A stretch of DNA of 64,000 bases, taken from contig JAWKRG010000013.1 in the NCBI GenBank assembly GCA_041389725.1, forward strand, positions 186,001-250,000. The letters are read 5' to 3'. This DNA comes from Polyangiaceae bacterium (GTDB lineage Bacteria; Myxococcota_A; Polyangia; Polyangiales; Polyangiaceae). Shown in pieces: positions 1-9,151 of this stretch. The position numbers and the translations under genes were made by a program. Numbering within the stretch: the first letter of the stretch is position 1; every line of letters starts with the position of its first letter. The notes under the pieces are model-generated. The model searched no databases. It was not told where the DNA came from and saw only the letters and a program-made list of their open reading frames with translations.

Positions 1-851
1 TCGCGAGCGGCTGCCATGACTCCCGGCTTCACCGAACAACCGGTGGTTCCAATGGTCAACGCCGCCTGTGCAACCCAATCGCTGCTCCAAGTGGCGTGCT
101 GCACGCTGCCGTTCAGCGCGGTAAACACCTCTACGCCTGCGGCGTGCACCAAGTGAGTGCTCGGCATCGCGCCCAGCTTCGCGCTTTGCATCGAGAATGC
201 GCCACCCGGCGCCTTGAGCGCAAGCTTTGGCGACGCGGAGCCCTGGTAGAAGAGGGAGAGTGCATCGCCATCGGCCTGAAGCGACGTGCCACCCGCATTG
301 GAAGCGTCGAGCTCTTTGATCGAGAACTCGCCACTTGCTACCCGCGATGCGATCTTCAGCTTCTTGTTGGCGACGTCGCGATAGGCAATGGTCAGCGTCC
401 CGTCCGTCGCCGAGGCGATCGCAGGACTGGCCCCCACGTCGCCCGCGGCATCGACGACCAAGGTCTCTTCCGTGCAGGGCTGGCACGCACCCGCCTTGCA
501 GCCCTGACCGCAGACCGAGTCGATCGGTTCGTACTGGCAACCCGTTGGAGAACAATGGCCGGCGTCGACGTAGGCGCGAAGAGTCACCGCATCCAGGCAG
601 TGCGCCGCGGGCGGTGTGTCACAAGCCCGATTGCAGCCGGGGCCAGCGTCCTCGCTCCCTCCCGCAGCGGCAGCGCCCCCATCGCCGACGGCGCTCCCCG
701 CATTGCCCGCGCCGCCGGCAGCGGCCACGCCGGAACTGCCCCCAGCACCACTCGCGCCTGGCTGCTCTTCGAGGCTGCCGAACTCCGGATCCGTATCAGG
801 ACTGCCGCACGCGACGGCGCCACACGCACACACCATCATCAACAGACGCAT
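1..851 (-). CDS. Gly/Ala/Ser-tethered surface lipoprotein, cut by the left window edge
   Basis: An open frame runs leftward from an ATG at 851 to the window edge without a stop; about 283 codons are visible. The N-terminus MRLLMMVCACGAVACGS is a lipoprotein signal with a lipobox-like AVAC at residues 12-15. A tether rich in Gly, Ala and Ser follows to about residue 68. Next comes a block of closely spaced cysteines (about residues 73-125), probably disulfide-bonded, and then segments of the type ASATDGTLTIAYRD that look like beta-propeller blades. It is probably anchored outside the cytoplasm; the function is unknown. It lies divergent from the RCC1 lipoprotein at 1061. Confidence 0.8.
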   Translation of the reverse strand, partial: MRLLMMVCACGAVACGSPDTDPEFGSLEEQPGASGAGGSSGVAAAGGAGNAGSAVGDGGAAAAGGSEDAGPGCNRACDTPPAAHCLDAVTLRAYVDAGHCSPTGCQYEPIDSVCGQGCKAGACQPCTEETLVVDAAGDVGASPAIASATDGTLTIAYRDVANKKLKIASRVASGEFSIKELDASNAGGTSLQADGDALSLFYQGSASPKLALKAPGGAFSMQSAKLGAMPSTHLVHAAGVEVFTALNGSVQHATWSSDWVAQAALTIGTTGCSVKPGVMAAAR

Positions 852-1014
852 GAGCTGATGCGAGAGCACGGAGCGTGCCGGCGCGTCTCCGCGGCGATCG
901 CCTGCACTTTGTCCCCGTTGGCGCGGCTGCGGCGGTCTGCAGGATCAGACCAGTGGTCGGGTTGCTTGCACCAAGCGTAGGGGATTTGGCGTGCTTGGCA
1001 CGGCCTCGTCCTGC

Positions 1015-1020
1015 TATAGA
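1015..1020 (+). promoter_or_regulatory. Possible -10 element (TATAGA) of the RCC1 lipoprotein gene
   Basis: TATAGA follows a TGC extended -10 context in the 209-bp divergent gap. It would give a leader of about 35-40 bases before the ATG at 1061. A TTGGCA lies at 995-1000, but the 14-base spacer is short, so the -35 assignment is weak. Confidence 0.3.
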
Positions 1021-1060
1021 TGACCCTGGCCGCGACTTCCGGTCGCGCTCTGTACGCTTC

Positions 1061-2332
1061 ATGCAGTTGACGAGTTCAACCTGGTGCGCCCTGGCTTGGC
1101 CGCTGTTACTGGGTGCCTGCAGTCTGTCCAACTCCTTGGACGACCTGAAAGGACCCACCAGTGGTGTGGGAGGTGCGGCGGGCAGCAGCGGAGCTGGTGG
1201 CGGCGCCGCAGCCGGAGGCCTGCCGAGCATCTCCGCCACACCGCCCTTTCGTCGCATCGCCGCGGGCGGCGACCACGTCTGCGTCCGGGATTCGACGGAT
1301 CGAGTGTTCTGTTGGGGCTCCAACTCATCGGGGCAACTCGGCGCACAGGCCAGCGGCACCAGCGTGACCAAGCCCACGCGGGTCGAAGGCGTGACCAACG
1401 TCGATCAGATCGCCTGCGGCAACTTCCACTCCTGCGCTTTCGGTCCCAGTGGCAATTGGTGTTGGGGCAAGGGCGAGGCGGGCGAATTGGGCGACGGAAA
1501 GGGGGAGAGTTCGGCTACGCCCCGACAGGTCGACCTAGGCGGAGCGAAGGTGAAGTCTGCCGCGGCGGGCGGAGGTCACACTTGCGTCGTGATGGGCGAT
1601 GGTTCCGCAGTGTGGTGTTGGGGAAACAACACGGCTTTTCAAACCTCGAGCAGCGCTTCGCCGGACGGGGTGCTCACTCCGACGGACACGGGCCTCACGA
1701 GTCAGTTCGCGCTGGCGGCGGGCGCATCCCACAGCTGTGCTGCACGCACGACGGACGTGGCACAGTGTTGGGGGGACAACTCGGACGGGCAACTCGGCGA
1801 CGGGACGTTCGCGGATCACATCACACCCACTGACACTGTGCTGCCCAGCGAAGTCTCGCAGCTCGCGTCTCGCTCCCGACACACCTGCGCCATCGTGAAA
1901 GGCGGCGACCTCTATTGTTGGGGCTTGAACGACAGCGGACAAATCGGGATTGGGACCACGTCTGCGAACGAAGCGACTCCTGAACAGGTCCTTCGCAATA
2001 CCGCTGCGCTGAAGCCCATTCGGGTCACGGCGGGAAGCGACCACACCTGCGCCATCGAAGCTGGCAAAGCCTACTGTTGGGGAGGCAATGCCAAGGGGCA
2101 ACTGGGAACCGGGACCACAGCGGCGGAAACCAGCCCAGCGGCGGTGGCACTGCCCGCAGGGACGGTAGTGTTCGACATCGCGGCGGGAAGTGCTTTCACC
2201 TGCGCGCTGACTCTGCAGCAGGGAGCCAGCGAGGCCGACACCATCCAGTGCTGGGGCAGCAACACCTTCGGCCAAGTCGGGCAGAGCCCCTCGGCCGATC
2301 CCCACCCCACTCCGGTGGCCATCGGATTGTAG
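1061..2332 (+). CDS. RCC1-repeat (seven-bladed propeller) lipoprotein
   Basis: The 423-aa protein starts at the ATG that gives a clean lipoprotein signal ending LLLGAC (lipobox). A Gly-rich tether (about residues 28-50) is followed by seven repeats, each centred on a CWG.N..GQLG-type motif, for example CWGSNSSGQLG, CWGDNSDGQLG and CWGLNDSGQIG. Each also has a paired H(T/S)CA strand. This is the regulator-of-chromosome-condensation (RCC1) propeller, which in bacteria appears in surface proteins. Cysteines in each blade suggest disulfides in an oxidising compartment. The partner is unknown. An open frame extends upstream to 875, but it lacks a signal peptide and is not used here. Confidence 0.9.
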   Translation: MQLTSSTWCALAWPLLLGACSLSNSLDDLKGPTSGVGGAAGSSGAGGGAAAGGLPSISATPPFRRIAAGGDHVCVRDSTDRVFCWGSNSSGQLGAQASGTSVTKPTRVEGVTNVDQIACGNFHSCAFGPSGNWCWGKGEAGELGDGKGESSATPRQVDLGGAKVKSAAAGGGHTCVVMGDGSAVWCWGNNTAFQTSSSASPDGVLTPTDTGLTSQFALAAGASHSCAARTTDVAQCWGDNSDGQLGDGTFADHITPTDTVLPSEVSQLASRSRHTCAIVKGGDLYCWGLNDSGQIGIGTTSANEATPEQVLRNTAALKPIRVTAGSDHTCAIEAGKAYCWGGNAKGQLGTGTTAAETSPAAVALPAGTVVFDIAAGSAFTCALTLQQGASEADTIQCWGSNTFGQVGQSPSADPHPTPVAIGL

Positions 2333-2334
2333 GT

Positions 2335-3087
2335 TCATGCTCCCGCGTCGAGAAAAGCGCGGTACTCGGGCAACACCTGGGACAAGGGTCCGTCCGCCTC
2401 GATGTGGCCGGCGCGAATCCAGACGCAGCGATTGCAGATCTTTTCGGCCATCTCGAGATCGTGGGTGACGAACAGCAGCGTCTTCTCCTGCTGCTGCAGC
2501 TCGCGGAGTCGCGCCAGGCACTTCTGCTGGAACGCGCCGTCCCCGACGGCGAGCACTTCGTCGACCAAGAGTACGTCCGCGTCCACGTGCATGGCGACGC
2601 CAAACCCCAAGCGCGCCACCATACCTGTCGAGTAGTTGCGCACCGGCACGTTGACGAAGTCCTTCAGGTCGGCGAAGGCGAGAATCGCCTCGATGCGTTC
2701 TGCAGCTTCGTCGCGCCCGACCCCCAGTAGGCTGGCGTTGATGTACGCGTTCTCCGGCGCGGTCATGTCCGGTTCGAAACCGACACCGAGCGCGAGCACC
2801 GGAGCAATGCGGCCCCGCACGGACACACGTCCCTCGGTCGGATTGCTCGCGCCCGCGGCCAGCGCGAGGGTAGTACTCTTGCCGCTACCGTTGGTGCCCA
2901 AGATGGCTACGGTCTCACCCCCGCGCACGTCGAAACTCACGTCGCGCAGGGCCCAGAACAAGTCCTCACCGTCTGCCTCTAGACTGCGGCCGGGCCACAG
3001 ATCGTGCAGCAAAAAGGACTTGAGATGACGGCGGCGGAACGCCTTGCCCACAGCCTGGAAGCGCACGAAGAGCTCGTGTTCAGACAT
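2335..3087 (-). CDS. ABC transporter ATPase for polysaccharide export (Wzt/KpsT-like)
   Basis: The 250-aa nucleotide-binding subunit of an ABC exporter for lipid-linked surface polysaccharide. Walker A is GTNGSGKST (about residues 64-72). The signature is the degenerate YSTGM typical of the Wzt/KpsT/TagH group, and Walker B is VLLVDEVLAVGD. It ends right after the ATPase core, so it lacks the C-terminal carbohydrate-binding domain of O-antigen Wzt. It is therefore closer to the capsule-type short ATPases. Its start overlaps the end of the permease gene by 8 bases, so the pair is translationally coupled. It converges with the RCC1 gene; the two stop codons are only 2 bases apart. Confidence 0.92.
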   Translation of the reverse strand: MSEHELFVRFQAVGKAFRRRHLKSFLLHDLWPGRSLEADGEDLFWALRDVSFDVRGGETVAILGTNGSGKSTTLALAAGASNPTEGRVSVRGRIAPVLALGVGFEPDMTAPENAYINASLLGVGRDEAAERIEAILAFADLKDFVNVPVRNYSTGMVARLGFGVAMHVDADVLLVDEVLAVGDGAFQQKCLARLRELQQQEKTLLFVTHDLEMAEKICNRCVWIRAGHIEADGPLSQVLPEYRAFLDAGA

Positions 3088-3952
3088 GGTCCGACACCTC
3101 GGTGGCGAAGCGCCGGTACATCAGCCCGCCCAACGCCAGTACCCCGAAAGACACCGCACACGCGGGCCAAAAGGCACGCGCTGGGGGGAACTCGCCTTGC
3201 ATGACGATCACCCGCACGCAGTGGATCAGAGACGCCATGGGATTGAACATCATGAATCCCTGGTAGCTAGCTGGAACCTTGTCGAAAGGATAGATGATCG
3301 GCGTCGCCCAAAACAGAACGAGCAGCACCGAGTTCACGATGTAGCCGACGTCGCGATACACCACGTTCAAGATGCCCGTGAACAGCACCAAGCCGAGTCC
3401 GAGCACGACGAGCAGCCCGAGCACCACCGGCAGCGCCAACATCGCCAAGGACACGCGGAAGGCACCGGGGTAGAGCGCGATGAGAGGCAGCAAGGAGAGC
3501 GACGCAAACCCCAGGTTGAAAACGTGAGAGAACACCGTGCCCATGCTGACTACGTAGGCAGGAACGCTCGTACGCTTGATCACGGCCGCATGGTGCAAAA
3601 GGCAAGTCGTGCCGTCGGTCCACGCGTGGGACAAGAAGTGCCAGGGCACGAGCCCAAGCAGCAAGAACACCGGGTAGGCTTCCACCTCGGGCGGGAAGAT
3701 CACGCCGAAGAACACGGTCATCACGATCATCAGGATCGTGGGGTTGGCGACCGGCCACATCAGCCCCAGGGCTTGTGCGCGATAGGTTGCGCGGAAACGA
3801 CTCAGCGTGAACACGCCCAACGCGTGCCGGTGTTGCGAGATCTCGATGATCAGATGGCGCAGCCTGCCCAGAGGTAGCGCTTTCCCGTCGGCACTGCCCA
3901 AGTAGGTTCCCTGGGGAGTGCGGTGGCGATACAGCGCCTCCGGTTTCGCCAT
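3080..3952 (-). CDS. ABC-2 type polysaccharide export permease (Wzm-like)
   Basis: A 290-aa integral membrane protein with about six hydrophobic segments after an N-terminal cytoplasmic stretch containing the charged ISQHRHALGVFTLSRFRATY type of element seen in ABC-2 permeases. Features of the family include a LGLVPWHFLSHAW region and a GYIVNSVLLVLFWATPIIYP segment. It forms the channel for the ATPase encoded directly downstream (8-base overlap). It is the first gene of this two-gene unit. It starts 178 bases from the divergent SDR gene at 4131, so the exporter and the sugar-modifying genes probably have back-to-back promoters. Confidence 0.92.
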   Translation of the reverse strand: MAKPEALYRHRTPQGTYLGSADGKALPLGRLRHLIIEISQHRHALGVFTLSRFRATYRAQALGLMWPVANPTILMIVMTVFFGVIFPPEVEAYPVFLLLGLVPWHFLSHAWTDGTTCLLHHAAVIKRTSVPAYVVSMGTVFSHVFNLGFASLSLLPLIALYPGAFRVSLAMLALPVVLGLLVVLGLGLVLFTGILNVVYRDVGYIVNSVLLVLFWATPIIYPFDKVPASYQGFMMFNPMASLIHCVRVIVMQGEFPPARAFWPACAVSFGVLALGGLMYRRFATEVSDHV

Positions 3953-4116
3953 GCTGGATGGATAGGCCGTTTGGTGTGACCTCGTCTACAAAAGGCGTGT
4001 CGGCCGCTGGGAGATGCCACTCGCGACCGGGCTCGGCTGGCAGTGGGGTACGGCGCCGAAACGAAGAGTAAAGCCGCACTTCGAAGACGGCGCTGCGCGC
4101 GGTCGCGGCGACAGTG

Positions 4117-4122
4117 TAAGCT
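4117..4122 (+). promoter_or_regulatory. Candidate -10 (TAAGCT) for a leaderless transcript
   Basis: TAAGCT matches TAnnnT and ends 8 bases before the ATG at 4131, so transcription would begin at or next to the start codon. No Shine-Dalgarno is visible. No clear -35 was found. Confidence 0.35.
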
Positions 4123-4130
4123 CAGCCACG

Positions 4131-4859
4131 ATGCGCGTGCTGATCACGGGGGGAAGTGGCACCCTGGGTCGACACCTGGCGGGGGCGCCGTCGCTGAAGG
4201 GCATGTCGCTCAGCATACCCAGCTCCCAACAGTTCGACGTGACCGATCCGACGGCGGCGACACGGGTATTCACGGACCTGCGGCCCGAACTCGTGATCCA
4301 CTGTGCCGCGCGCATTCGCACCCGCGGCAGCGAAAGCCAAGAGGATCGCTGGGCGATGAGTCGAGTGAACGTGTACGGCACCGGTGTCATCGCGCAAGCA
4401 GCCGAAGCCGCGAGGTCTCGACTGCTCTACGTATCGACGGACTTCGTATTCGATGGTTCCAAGCCTGGCGGCCTATACGTCGAAGACGACGTGCCGTGCC
4501 CCCTGGGCTACTACGCGCTGTCCAAGTTTGGAGGCGAGGCGGTTGCCCTACGACACCCCGACGCGCTCTGCGTGCGCACCAGTTTCAACGCTTCGTGGCC
4601 GTACCCCAAGGCCTTCACGGACCGCTTCACTTCCAAGTTGCCGGCCGCTCAGGCCGCCGAAGAGCTGGCCCGGACGGCCCTATCGGGACTGACGGGGTTG
4701 CTGCACGTCGGCGGTCCACGTCGAAGCTACTTCGAGTTTGCGCGCGCCCTGGGAGCCGACGTCTCGCCGATGACCCTCGCGGAGATCTCGAGTCCGGACC
4801 CGCTGCCCGTGGATACTTCCCTCTGCTCCGAACGCTGGCGCCGACACCGTGCCCCTTGA
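4131..4859 (+). CDS. NAD(P)-dependent sugar SDR, RmlD-like
   Basis: A 242-aa short-chain dehydrogenase/reductase of the dTDP-4-dehydrorhamnose reductase (RmlD) type. The N-terminal nucleotide-binding motif is VLITGGSGTLGRHLAG (GxxGxxG), and the catalytic pair is in YYALSK (YxxxK, about residue 128). The motif STDFVFDG is typical of the RmlD group. At 242 aa it is somewhat shorter than usual (280-300), with a reduced C-terminal substrate domain. The start is the ATG at 4131, which puts the Rossmann motif at the N-terminus; an upstream in-frame start at 4014 would add an unrelated basic stretch. It overlaps the next gene by 11 bases. Confidence 0.85.
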   Translation: MRVLITGGSGTLGRHLAGAPSLKGMSLSIPSSQQFDVTDPTAATRVFTDLRPELVIHCAARIRTRGSESQEDRWAMSRVNVYGTGVIAQAAEAARSRLLYVSTDFVFDGSKPGGLYVEDDVPCPLGYYALSKFGGEAVALRHPDALCVRTSFNASWPYPKAFTDRFTSKLPAAQAAEELARTALSGLTGLLHVGGPRRSYFEFARALGADVSPMTLAEISSPDPLPVDTSLCSERWRRHRAP

Positions 4860-5859
4860 AGCGCTTCCCCGAGGATTTGGCGACCTGCCCTTGAGCCGGC
4901 GCCTGCGCGCGCGCGCCCTGTGGACGCTGCAGGACGGACTGTTGCGCGGCGGCAAGCTGGCGGCCCGAGCGCGAAGGGTGATCCCGGACGCATGGCTCGC
5001 CCCGCTGCGCCGCCGCATGGCACCACTGCGCGTCGCGCCGTTGGAATTCGAAAGCGACGTCCCCTTGGAAGCGAGCTTTCCGCTGCGAGTCGCCGCCAGC
5101 ACGCAAAACATGCCAGAGCGCCTGAGCATTCTCGTTCCCGTCTACGGCAACGCACGCTTGTGTCTGCGCTGTCTTCGGTCCGTCCAAGCGTACTCGCCTC
5201 CAAACGTGGAGCTGGTGATCGTCGACGACGCCTCTCCCGACGACAGCCGTGTCGTGCTCGAGGCTTGGTGTCGACAGCACGCGACGCCGCTCCATGTGAA
5301 CGCGCAGAACCTGGGCTTTCCAGCGACTGTCAATCGCGCGGCGAAGCTGGCCCAGGGCGAACTCCTCGTCATCCTGAACAGCGATGTGGTCGTCACGCCA
5401 GGCTGGCTCGAGGGCCTGTGCCAAGCGCTGCGCGACCATCCGCGAGCTGGCCTGATCGGGCCGCGCGGTAGCGACACGGGGGACGTGGCCACCTTGTCGG
5501 GGCAGTACCGCACCGTCCCTGAGCTGGAAGCGTTTGCGGCGTCCCTAGCGGGGCGACGTGCGCGACGCGTCGACAAGCTGTCGCTGTTCTGCGCGCTGGT
5601 CCCCCGCCGGCACTTCGAGGCCACGGGAGGATTGGACGAGGGCTACGATCGCGGCATGTTCGATGACGACGATCTGTGCCGCGCCCTCGCGGCCCGGGGG
5701 CTCGAGGTACTGTTGTGCGAGTCCGTCTTCGTCCATCACAGCGCTGGTGCATCCTTTCGCCGCCTTTCACCGCGGGAGTACATGGCGCGTTTCGAGGTCA
5801 ATCGCGCACGCTTCGAGCACAAGTGGGCGACGCACTGGCGAGCGTACGTCCCCAAATGA
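4849..5859 (+). CDS. GT2-family glycosyltransferase
   Basis: A 336-aa soluble GT-A fold transferase. After about 85 N-terminal residues comes the nucleotide-binding strand LSILVPVYGNARLCLRCL, then VIVDDASPDDS and the DxD-like LVILNSDVVV, followed by an acceptor-side region with GGLDEGYDRGMFDDDDLC. These are the standard motifs of rhamnosyl/galactosyl-type GT2 enzymes building surface glycans. The start is a GTG inside the end of the preceding SDR gene (11-base overlap), so it is read as an operon partner. Its stop lies 7 bases from the convergent gene that ends at 5867. The sugar and acceptor cannot be told. Confidence 0.88.
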   Translation: MPLEALPRGFGDLPLSRRLRARALWTLQDGLLRGGKLAARARRVIPDAWLAPLRRRMAPLRVAPLEFESDVPLEASFPLRVAASTQNMPERLSILVPVYGNARLCLRCLRSVQAYSPPNVELVIVDDASPDDSRVVLEAWCRQHATPLHVNAQNLGFPATVNRAAKLAQGELLVILNSDVVVTPGWLEGLCQALRDHPRAGLIGPRGSDTGDVATLSGQYRTVPELEAFAASLAGRRARRVDKLSLFCALVPRRHFEATGGLDEGYDRGMFDDDDLCRALAARGLEVLLCESVFVHHSAGASFRRLSPREYMARFEVNRARFEHKWATHWRAYVPK

Positions 5860-5866
5860 ACCGCGC

Positions 5867-7324
5867 TCACCCGCGGCGGAGCCGCGAAGCCAACGACCCC
5901 AATCCGACCCAGCCAAACGCGACTGCTGCGGTCGCGAAGAACGCTGCGTAGGGGTAGTAAGCCGCGCGCAGCGCTAGATAGGTGAAGTAGCCGTGGGCGG
6001 CGGCCGTGGCGACCTCCACGAGCACAGCAATGTCCACCGGAGCGCGATACACCGGTCCCACGCGCCTCTTCGTCGCGTCCCCGGACTTCGGCGTACGCAC
6101 GAACTCGCCGCCGCTCCCCACCAAACCTCGAAAGACTGCTGTGGTGTAGACGATGCTGAGCCCAATCGCCAGCAAGATGATGCACGGCACCAGCACCACC
6201 TCACGGCGCTTCGCTCCCACTTGCGCCAGAGCGCGCGCGTAGAAGGCGAGCGCAGACAGCAACACCAAACCGACGATGGCGATGTTTGCGACCACGCCGT
6301 AGTCGACCAAGAACGGCATCCCGTACAACGTGGTCAATGGCGTGGTGACGCAAGCCAACAGCACCAGGGGATCGATGGAGTGGCGCCCCAGGTGCATGAA
6401 CATCATCAGCTTGGCGCGCCAGGACAACCGAGAACGCAGGATTGGCAGGGTCAGGGTGCGCAGCATCTGTGCGCTGCCGAGAGCCCAGCGGCGCTGCTGC
6501 GCACGAAACGCGGCCATCTCCGTGGGCAGTTCCGTGGGGACCGTGTAGTCCCGCAAGTGCGCCACGCGGTAGCCGGCCAAGTAGGCGCGGAACGACAGAT
6601 CGGCGTCTTCAGCCAGAATCGCGGGGCTCCACTGCCCGACCTCTTGCAACGCGACCCGGCGCCAGACGCCGTTCGTGCCGTTGAACTGCAGCGGAAGGCG
6701 CTGGGCTGCGCGACTGAACTGGTCCACGGCGAACAAGCCGTCGAGTACCAGGGCTTGAACTCGCGTCAGCAGTGAGCGGTCACGATTGAGGAAAGCCCAC
6801 CGCACTTGCACGCAGGCAACGCTCGGGTCCGAGAACCACGGCAGGGTTCTGCGCAGGAAGTCCGGGCCGGGCACGCAGTCCGAATCGAACATGGCGACGA
6901 ACTCGCCCTTCGCATCCGGCAGCGCCGCGTTCAGCGCGCCGGCCTTGAAGCCAGTGGGTGCCTCCCGAAAGACGTGACTGATATCCAGCCCCTCGGCAGC
7001 GAGAGAAGCACAGATTTCGGCCGCGCGTTCTCGCGTCGCGTCCGTGGAGTCGTCGAGCACCTGGATCTGTAGCTTGCCGCGAGGGTAGTCGAGCCCGGCG
7101 ACTGCGCGAACCACGCGCTCCACGACGTAATACTCGTTGCGTACGGGGATCTGGACAGTGACGTGAGGCCACTCCGCGGGGTCGGCCGGAGCCTGGGGGT
7201 CGGGCGCCCGCGAGCTGGTCCAGGCCGCGCGGAAGAAGTGCGAGCTGAGCACGAGCAACATGGCGCGGAGCGCCAGCCTCAGCGCTTCGAAGATCGTCAG
7301 GGCGAAGAGAACGAGGGGCGACAC
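5867..7324 (-). CDS. Processive membrane GT2 (cellulose/mannan-synthase-like)
   Basis: A 485-aa membrane glycosyltransferase with the D,D,D,QxxRW signature of processive beta-glycan synthases: VLDDSTD, a DSDCVPG DxD-type site, an AEDADLS general-base region and AQQRRWALGSAQ. A hydrophobic segment precedes the catalytic domain and about four follow it, as in CslA-type glucomannan synthases and related bacterial proteins. No PilZ domain is present, so c-di-GMP control is not indicated. The GTG start lies 3 bases after the stop of the upstream membrane-TPR gene. It is the last gene of the run that begins at 10811. Confidence 0.88.
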   Translation of the reverse strand: MSPLVLFALTIFEALRLALRAMLLVLSSHFFRAAWTSSRAPDPQAPADPAEWPHVTVQIPVRNEYYVVERVVRAVAGLDYPRGKLQIQVLDDSTDATRERAAEICASLAAEGLDISHVFREAPTGFKAGALNAALPDAKGEFVAMFDSDCVPGPDFLRRTLPWFSDPSVACVQVRWAFLNRDRSLLTRVQALVLDGLFAVDQFSRAAQRLPLQFNGTNGVWRRVALQEVGQWSPAILAEDADLSFRAYLAGYRVAHLRDYTVPTELPTEMAAFRAQQRRWALGSAQMLRTLTLPILRSRLSWRAKLMMFMHLGRHSIDPLVLLACVTTPLTTLYGMPFLVDYGVVANIAIVGLVLLSALAFYARALAQVGAKRREVVLVPCIILLAIGLSIVYTTAVFRGLVGSGGEFVRTPKSGDATKRRVGPVYRAPVDIAVLVEVATAAAHGYFTYLALRAAYYPYAAFFATAAVAFGWVGLGSLASRLRRG

Positions 7325-7327
7325 CGC

Positions 7328-9151
7328 TCAGGGCTCGCGCGCGCGGGCCGCAGCCAATCGCGCTGTCAGAGGATCGATCTCGCGGTTGTCGGGGTAGCGT
7401 CGTCGCTCGTCCTCCAACGCCCGCTGCAGTTCATCGAAACGACGACGCCGGAGCAAGAGCTCCCCCAGGCGAGACAGCATTCGCTCCCGCAACCCCAGTT
7501 CGCCTCGAATGCTGTGCTGAGCCAGTCCGGCTCGATAGTGCTCGATCGCCTCCGCACGCCGCTGGGTGCGCTCCGCCAGCAGACCCAGGTCGAGATGGGC
7601 GGCGACCAGTGCTGGGTCCAGACGTGCGGCTTCGCGTAGCGCGACCTCCGCCTGTCGGTTTTGTCCCACACCGCGCAAGGCTGCGCCCAGGTTCAGCTGA
7701 ACGCGCGCGGACGATGGCGCCCACTTCGCGGCGTGGCTGAACAAGGCGACGTCGTCCCGCCAGCGGCCGATCGCAGGAATGCCCAAAGCGATGAACAGCC
7801 CCACCCAAGCCAAGAAGGCGGGCACTCCTACGTCGCGCACGTCCCGTCCCGAAAGCCGCGGCAGTCCCTCCAGCGCGAGGAAGGACAAGATCCACGCCGC
7901 GCCCACTGCGGGCAAGTACAAGAAGCGATCGGCCAAAGGATTGAGGAGTAGCGGAGGAGCGAAAACAGGTGCAGTGGCCACGAGGATCCAGGCAAGTCCC
8001 AGGGTGACCACGGGCGCCGACCTTCGCACGCGCACGGCGGCGGCGGCCACGACGAAAAGCAGCAGTGCGCCGACCAGCAGCGCCGACAAGGAACGAAATG
8101 GCGCCAGATCGTACTCGGCCGAAGTCGGTACGCCGACGGTCAGCTGCACCAAACGAAAGGACTCCAGGGGCAGCGCGTGTACGTAGGCCAAGGGTGCGTG
8201 CAGCTCCCGCTCGCTCGCGGCCGCTAGCGTCGGCGCGGCGAGAAGCGTGGGCGCGACCGCCGCGGCCAGAGGCGGTCCCGAGGACATCGCGCTCGCGCCA
8301 CGCAACGGGGACGCGCCCGCGTCGCGGTGCAGGCCCGGCGTGCCCAGGCGCACTTGTACGACCGCGAAGCAAATCAGCGCGAGCACGGCCCCCGCGCCGA
8401 GAGCCAGCAGTCCTGGACGAGTCGCGCGGCGACGCCAGCTGGGCACGCCTCGCCAAAACAACAGAAACAGCACCGGCAGCACGACGGCTACCTCTTTCGA
8501 GAACAGCGCCAGGGCAAAGAGCGAGGTTGCGAGCCCAGCCGCGGCCAGCTTTCCCTCCATGCCGCGACGAGCCAGGAGCAACGCACCAAGGCCGAAGACC
8601 GTGGCGAGAACGTCTTCGCGATTGCTGATGCCTGCTACCGCCTCCGCCAGTGCGGGGTGGAGGGCGAACAGAACTCCGGCGCCGAAGGCGACAGCGGGCC
8701 TGGCGCCGACCCGAGTTCCCAGGCATGCCACGAGTACGGTGGCGAGCGCATGCCACAGTGCGCTCTGCGCGTGAGCGACGGCAGGCTGTCCACCTCCCAG
8801 CGCGCGATCCAAAAAGTGCGAGGCCAGCAACACTGGCCGCGCTTGGTCGGGCACTTCGAGGCGAAAGTACTCGGTCAGGAGTCGCCACAGGTTCGAAGGC
8901 TCGCTCAAGAACGCATTGCGCTGCACGTGCGCGTGGTCATCGTAGGTGTAGCCGAAGCCAAGGGTGCGCAGGTAGGGCACGAGCGCCACCGCGAACAACA
9001 CAGCGAAGGCCCACGGCTTCTGCCAGCGCGATGCTTGCGGCGCCGTCGCCGATCGATCCGAAGGGCGCTGCTTCGCGCGCTTGCGCGGCGATGGGTCGGC
9101 ACGCGCGCGCGGTGGCCGCTCGGCGTGCTGGCGCTTGCGAGATGAACTCAA
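7328..9151 (-). CDS. Multi-pass GT-C-like membrane protein with C-terminal TPRs (TMTC/PMT-like)
   Basis: The 607-aa protein has about ten membrane segments followed by TPR repeats (about residues 470-590; for example VQLNLGAALRGVGQNRQAEV). The first luminal loop contains GYTYDDHAHVQRNAF, the acidic DD motif of the PMT/TMTC mannosyltransferase superfamily. Another conserved loop is LHPALAEAVAGISNREDVLA. In eukaryotes TMTC proteins O-mannosylate proteins; bacterial homologues are poorly characterised. I choose a TTG start at 9151 because TTGA there overlaps the TGA of the upstream epimerase gene. A longer in-frame start at 9322 would lie inside that gene. Confidence 0.8.
   Translation of the reverse strand: MSSSRKRQHAERPPRARADPSPRKRAKQRPSDRSATAPQASRWQKPWAFAVLFAVALVPYLRTLGFGYTYDDHAHVQRNAFLSEPSNLWRLLTEYFRLEVPDQARPVLLASHFLDRALGGGQPAVAHAQSALWHALATVLVACLGTRVGARPAVAFGAGVLFALHPALAEAVAGISNREDVLATVFGLGALLLARRGMEGKLAAAGLATSLFALALFSKEVAVVLPVLFLLFWRGVPSWRRRATRPGLLALGAGAVLALICFAVVQVRLGTPGLHRDAGASPLRGASAMSSGPPLAAAVAPTLLAAPTLAAASERELHAPLAYVHALPLESFRLVQLTVGVPTSAEYDLAPFRSLSALLVGALLLFVVAAAAVRVRRSAPVVTLGLAWILVATAPVFAPPLLLNPLADRFLYLPAVGAAWILSFLALEGLPRLSGRDVRDVGVPAFLAWVGLFIALGIPAIGRWRDDVALFSHAAKWAPSSARVQLNLGAALRGVGQNRQAEVALREAARLDPALVAAHLDLGLLAERTQRRAEAIEHYRAGLAQHSIRGELGLRERMLSRLGELLLRRRRFDELQRALEDERRRYPDNREIDPLTARLAAARAREP

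Noticed and set aside
1535..2521. A 328-codon minus-strand frame opposite the RCC1 gene
   Set aside because: Antisense shadow of a repeat-rich gene; Arg/Gly-rich translation without motifs.
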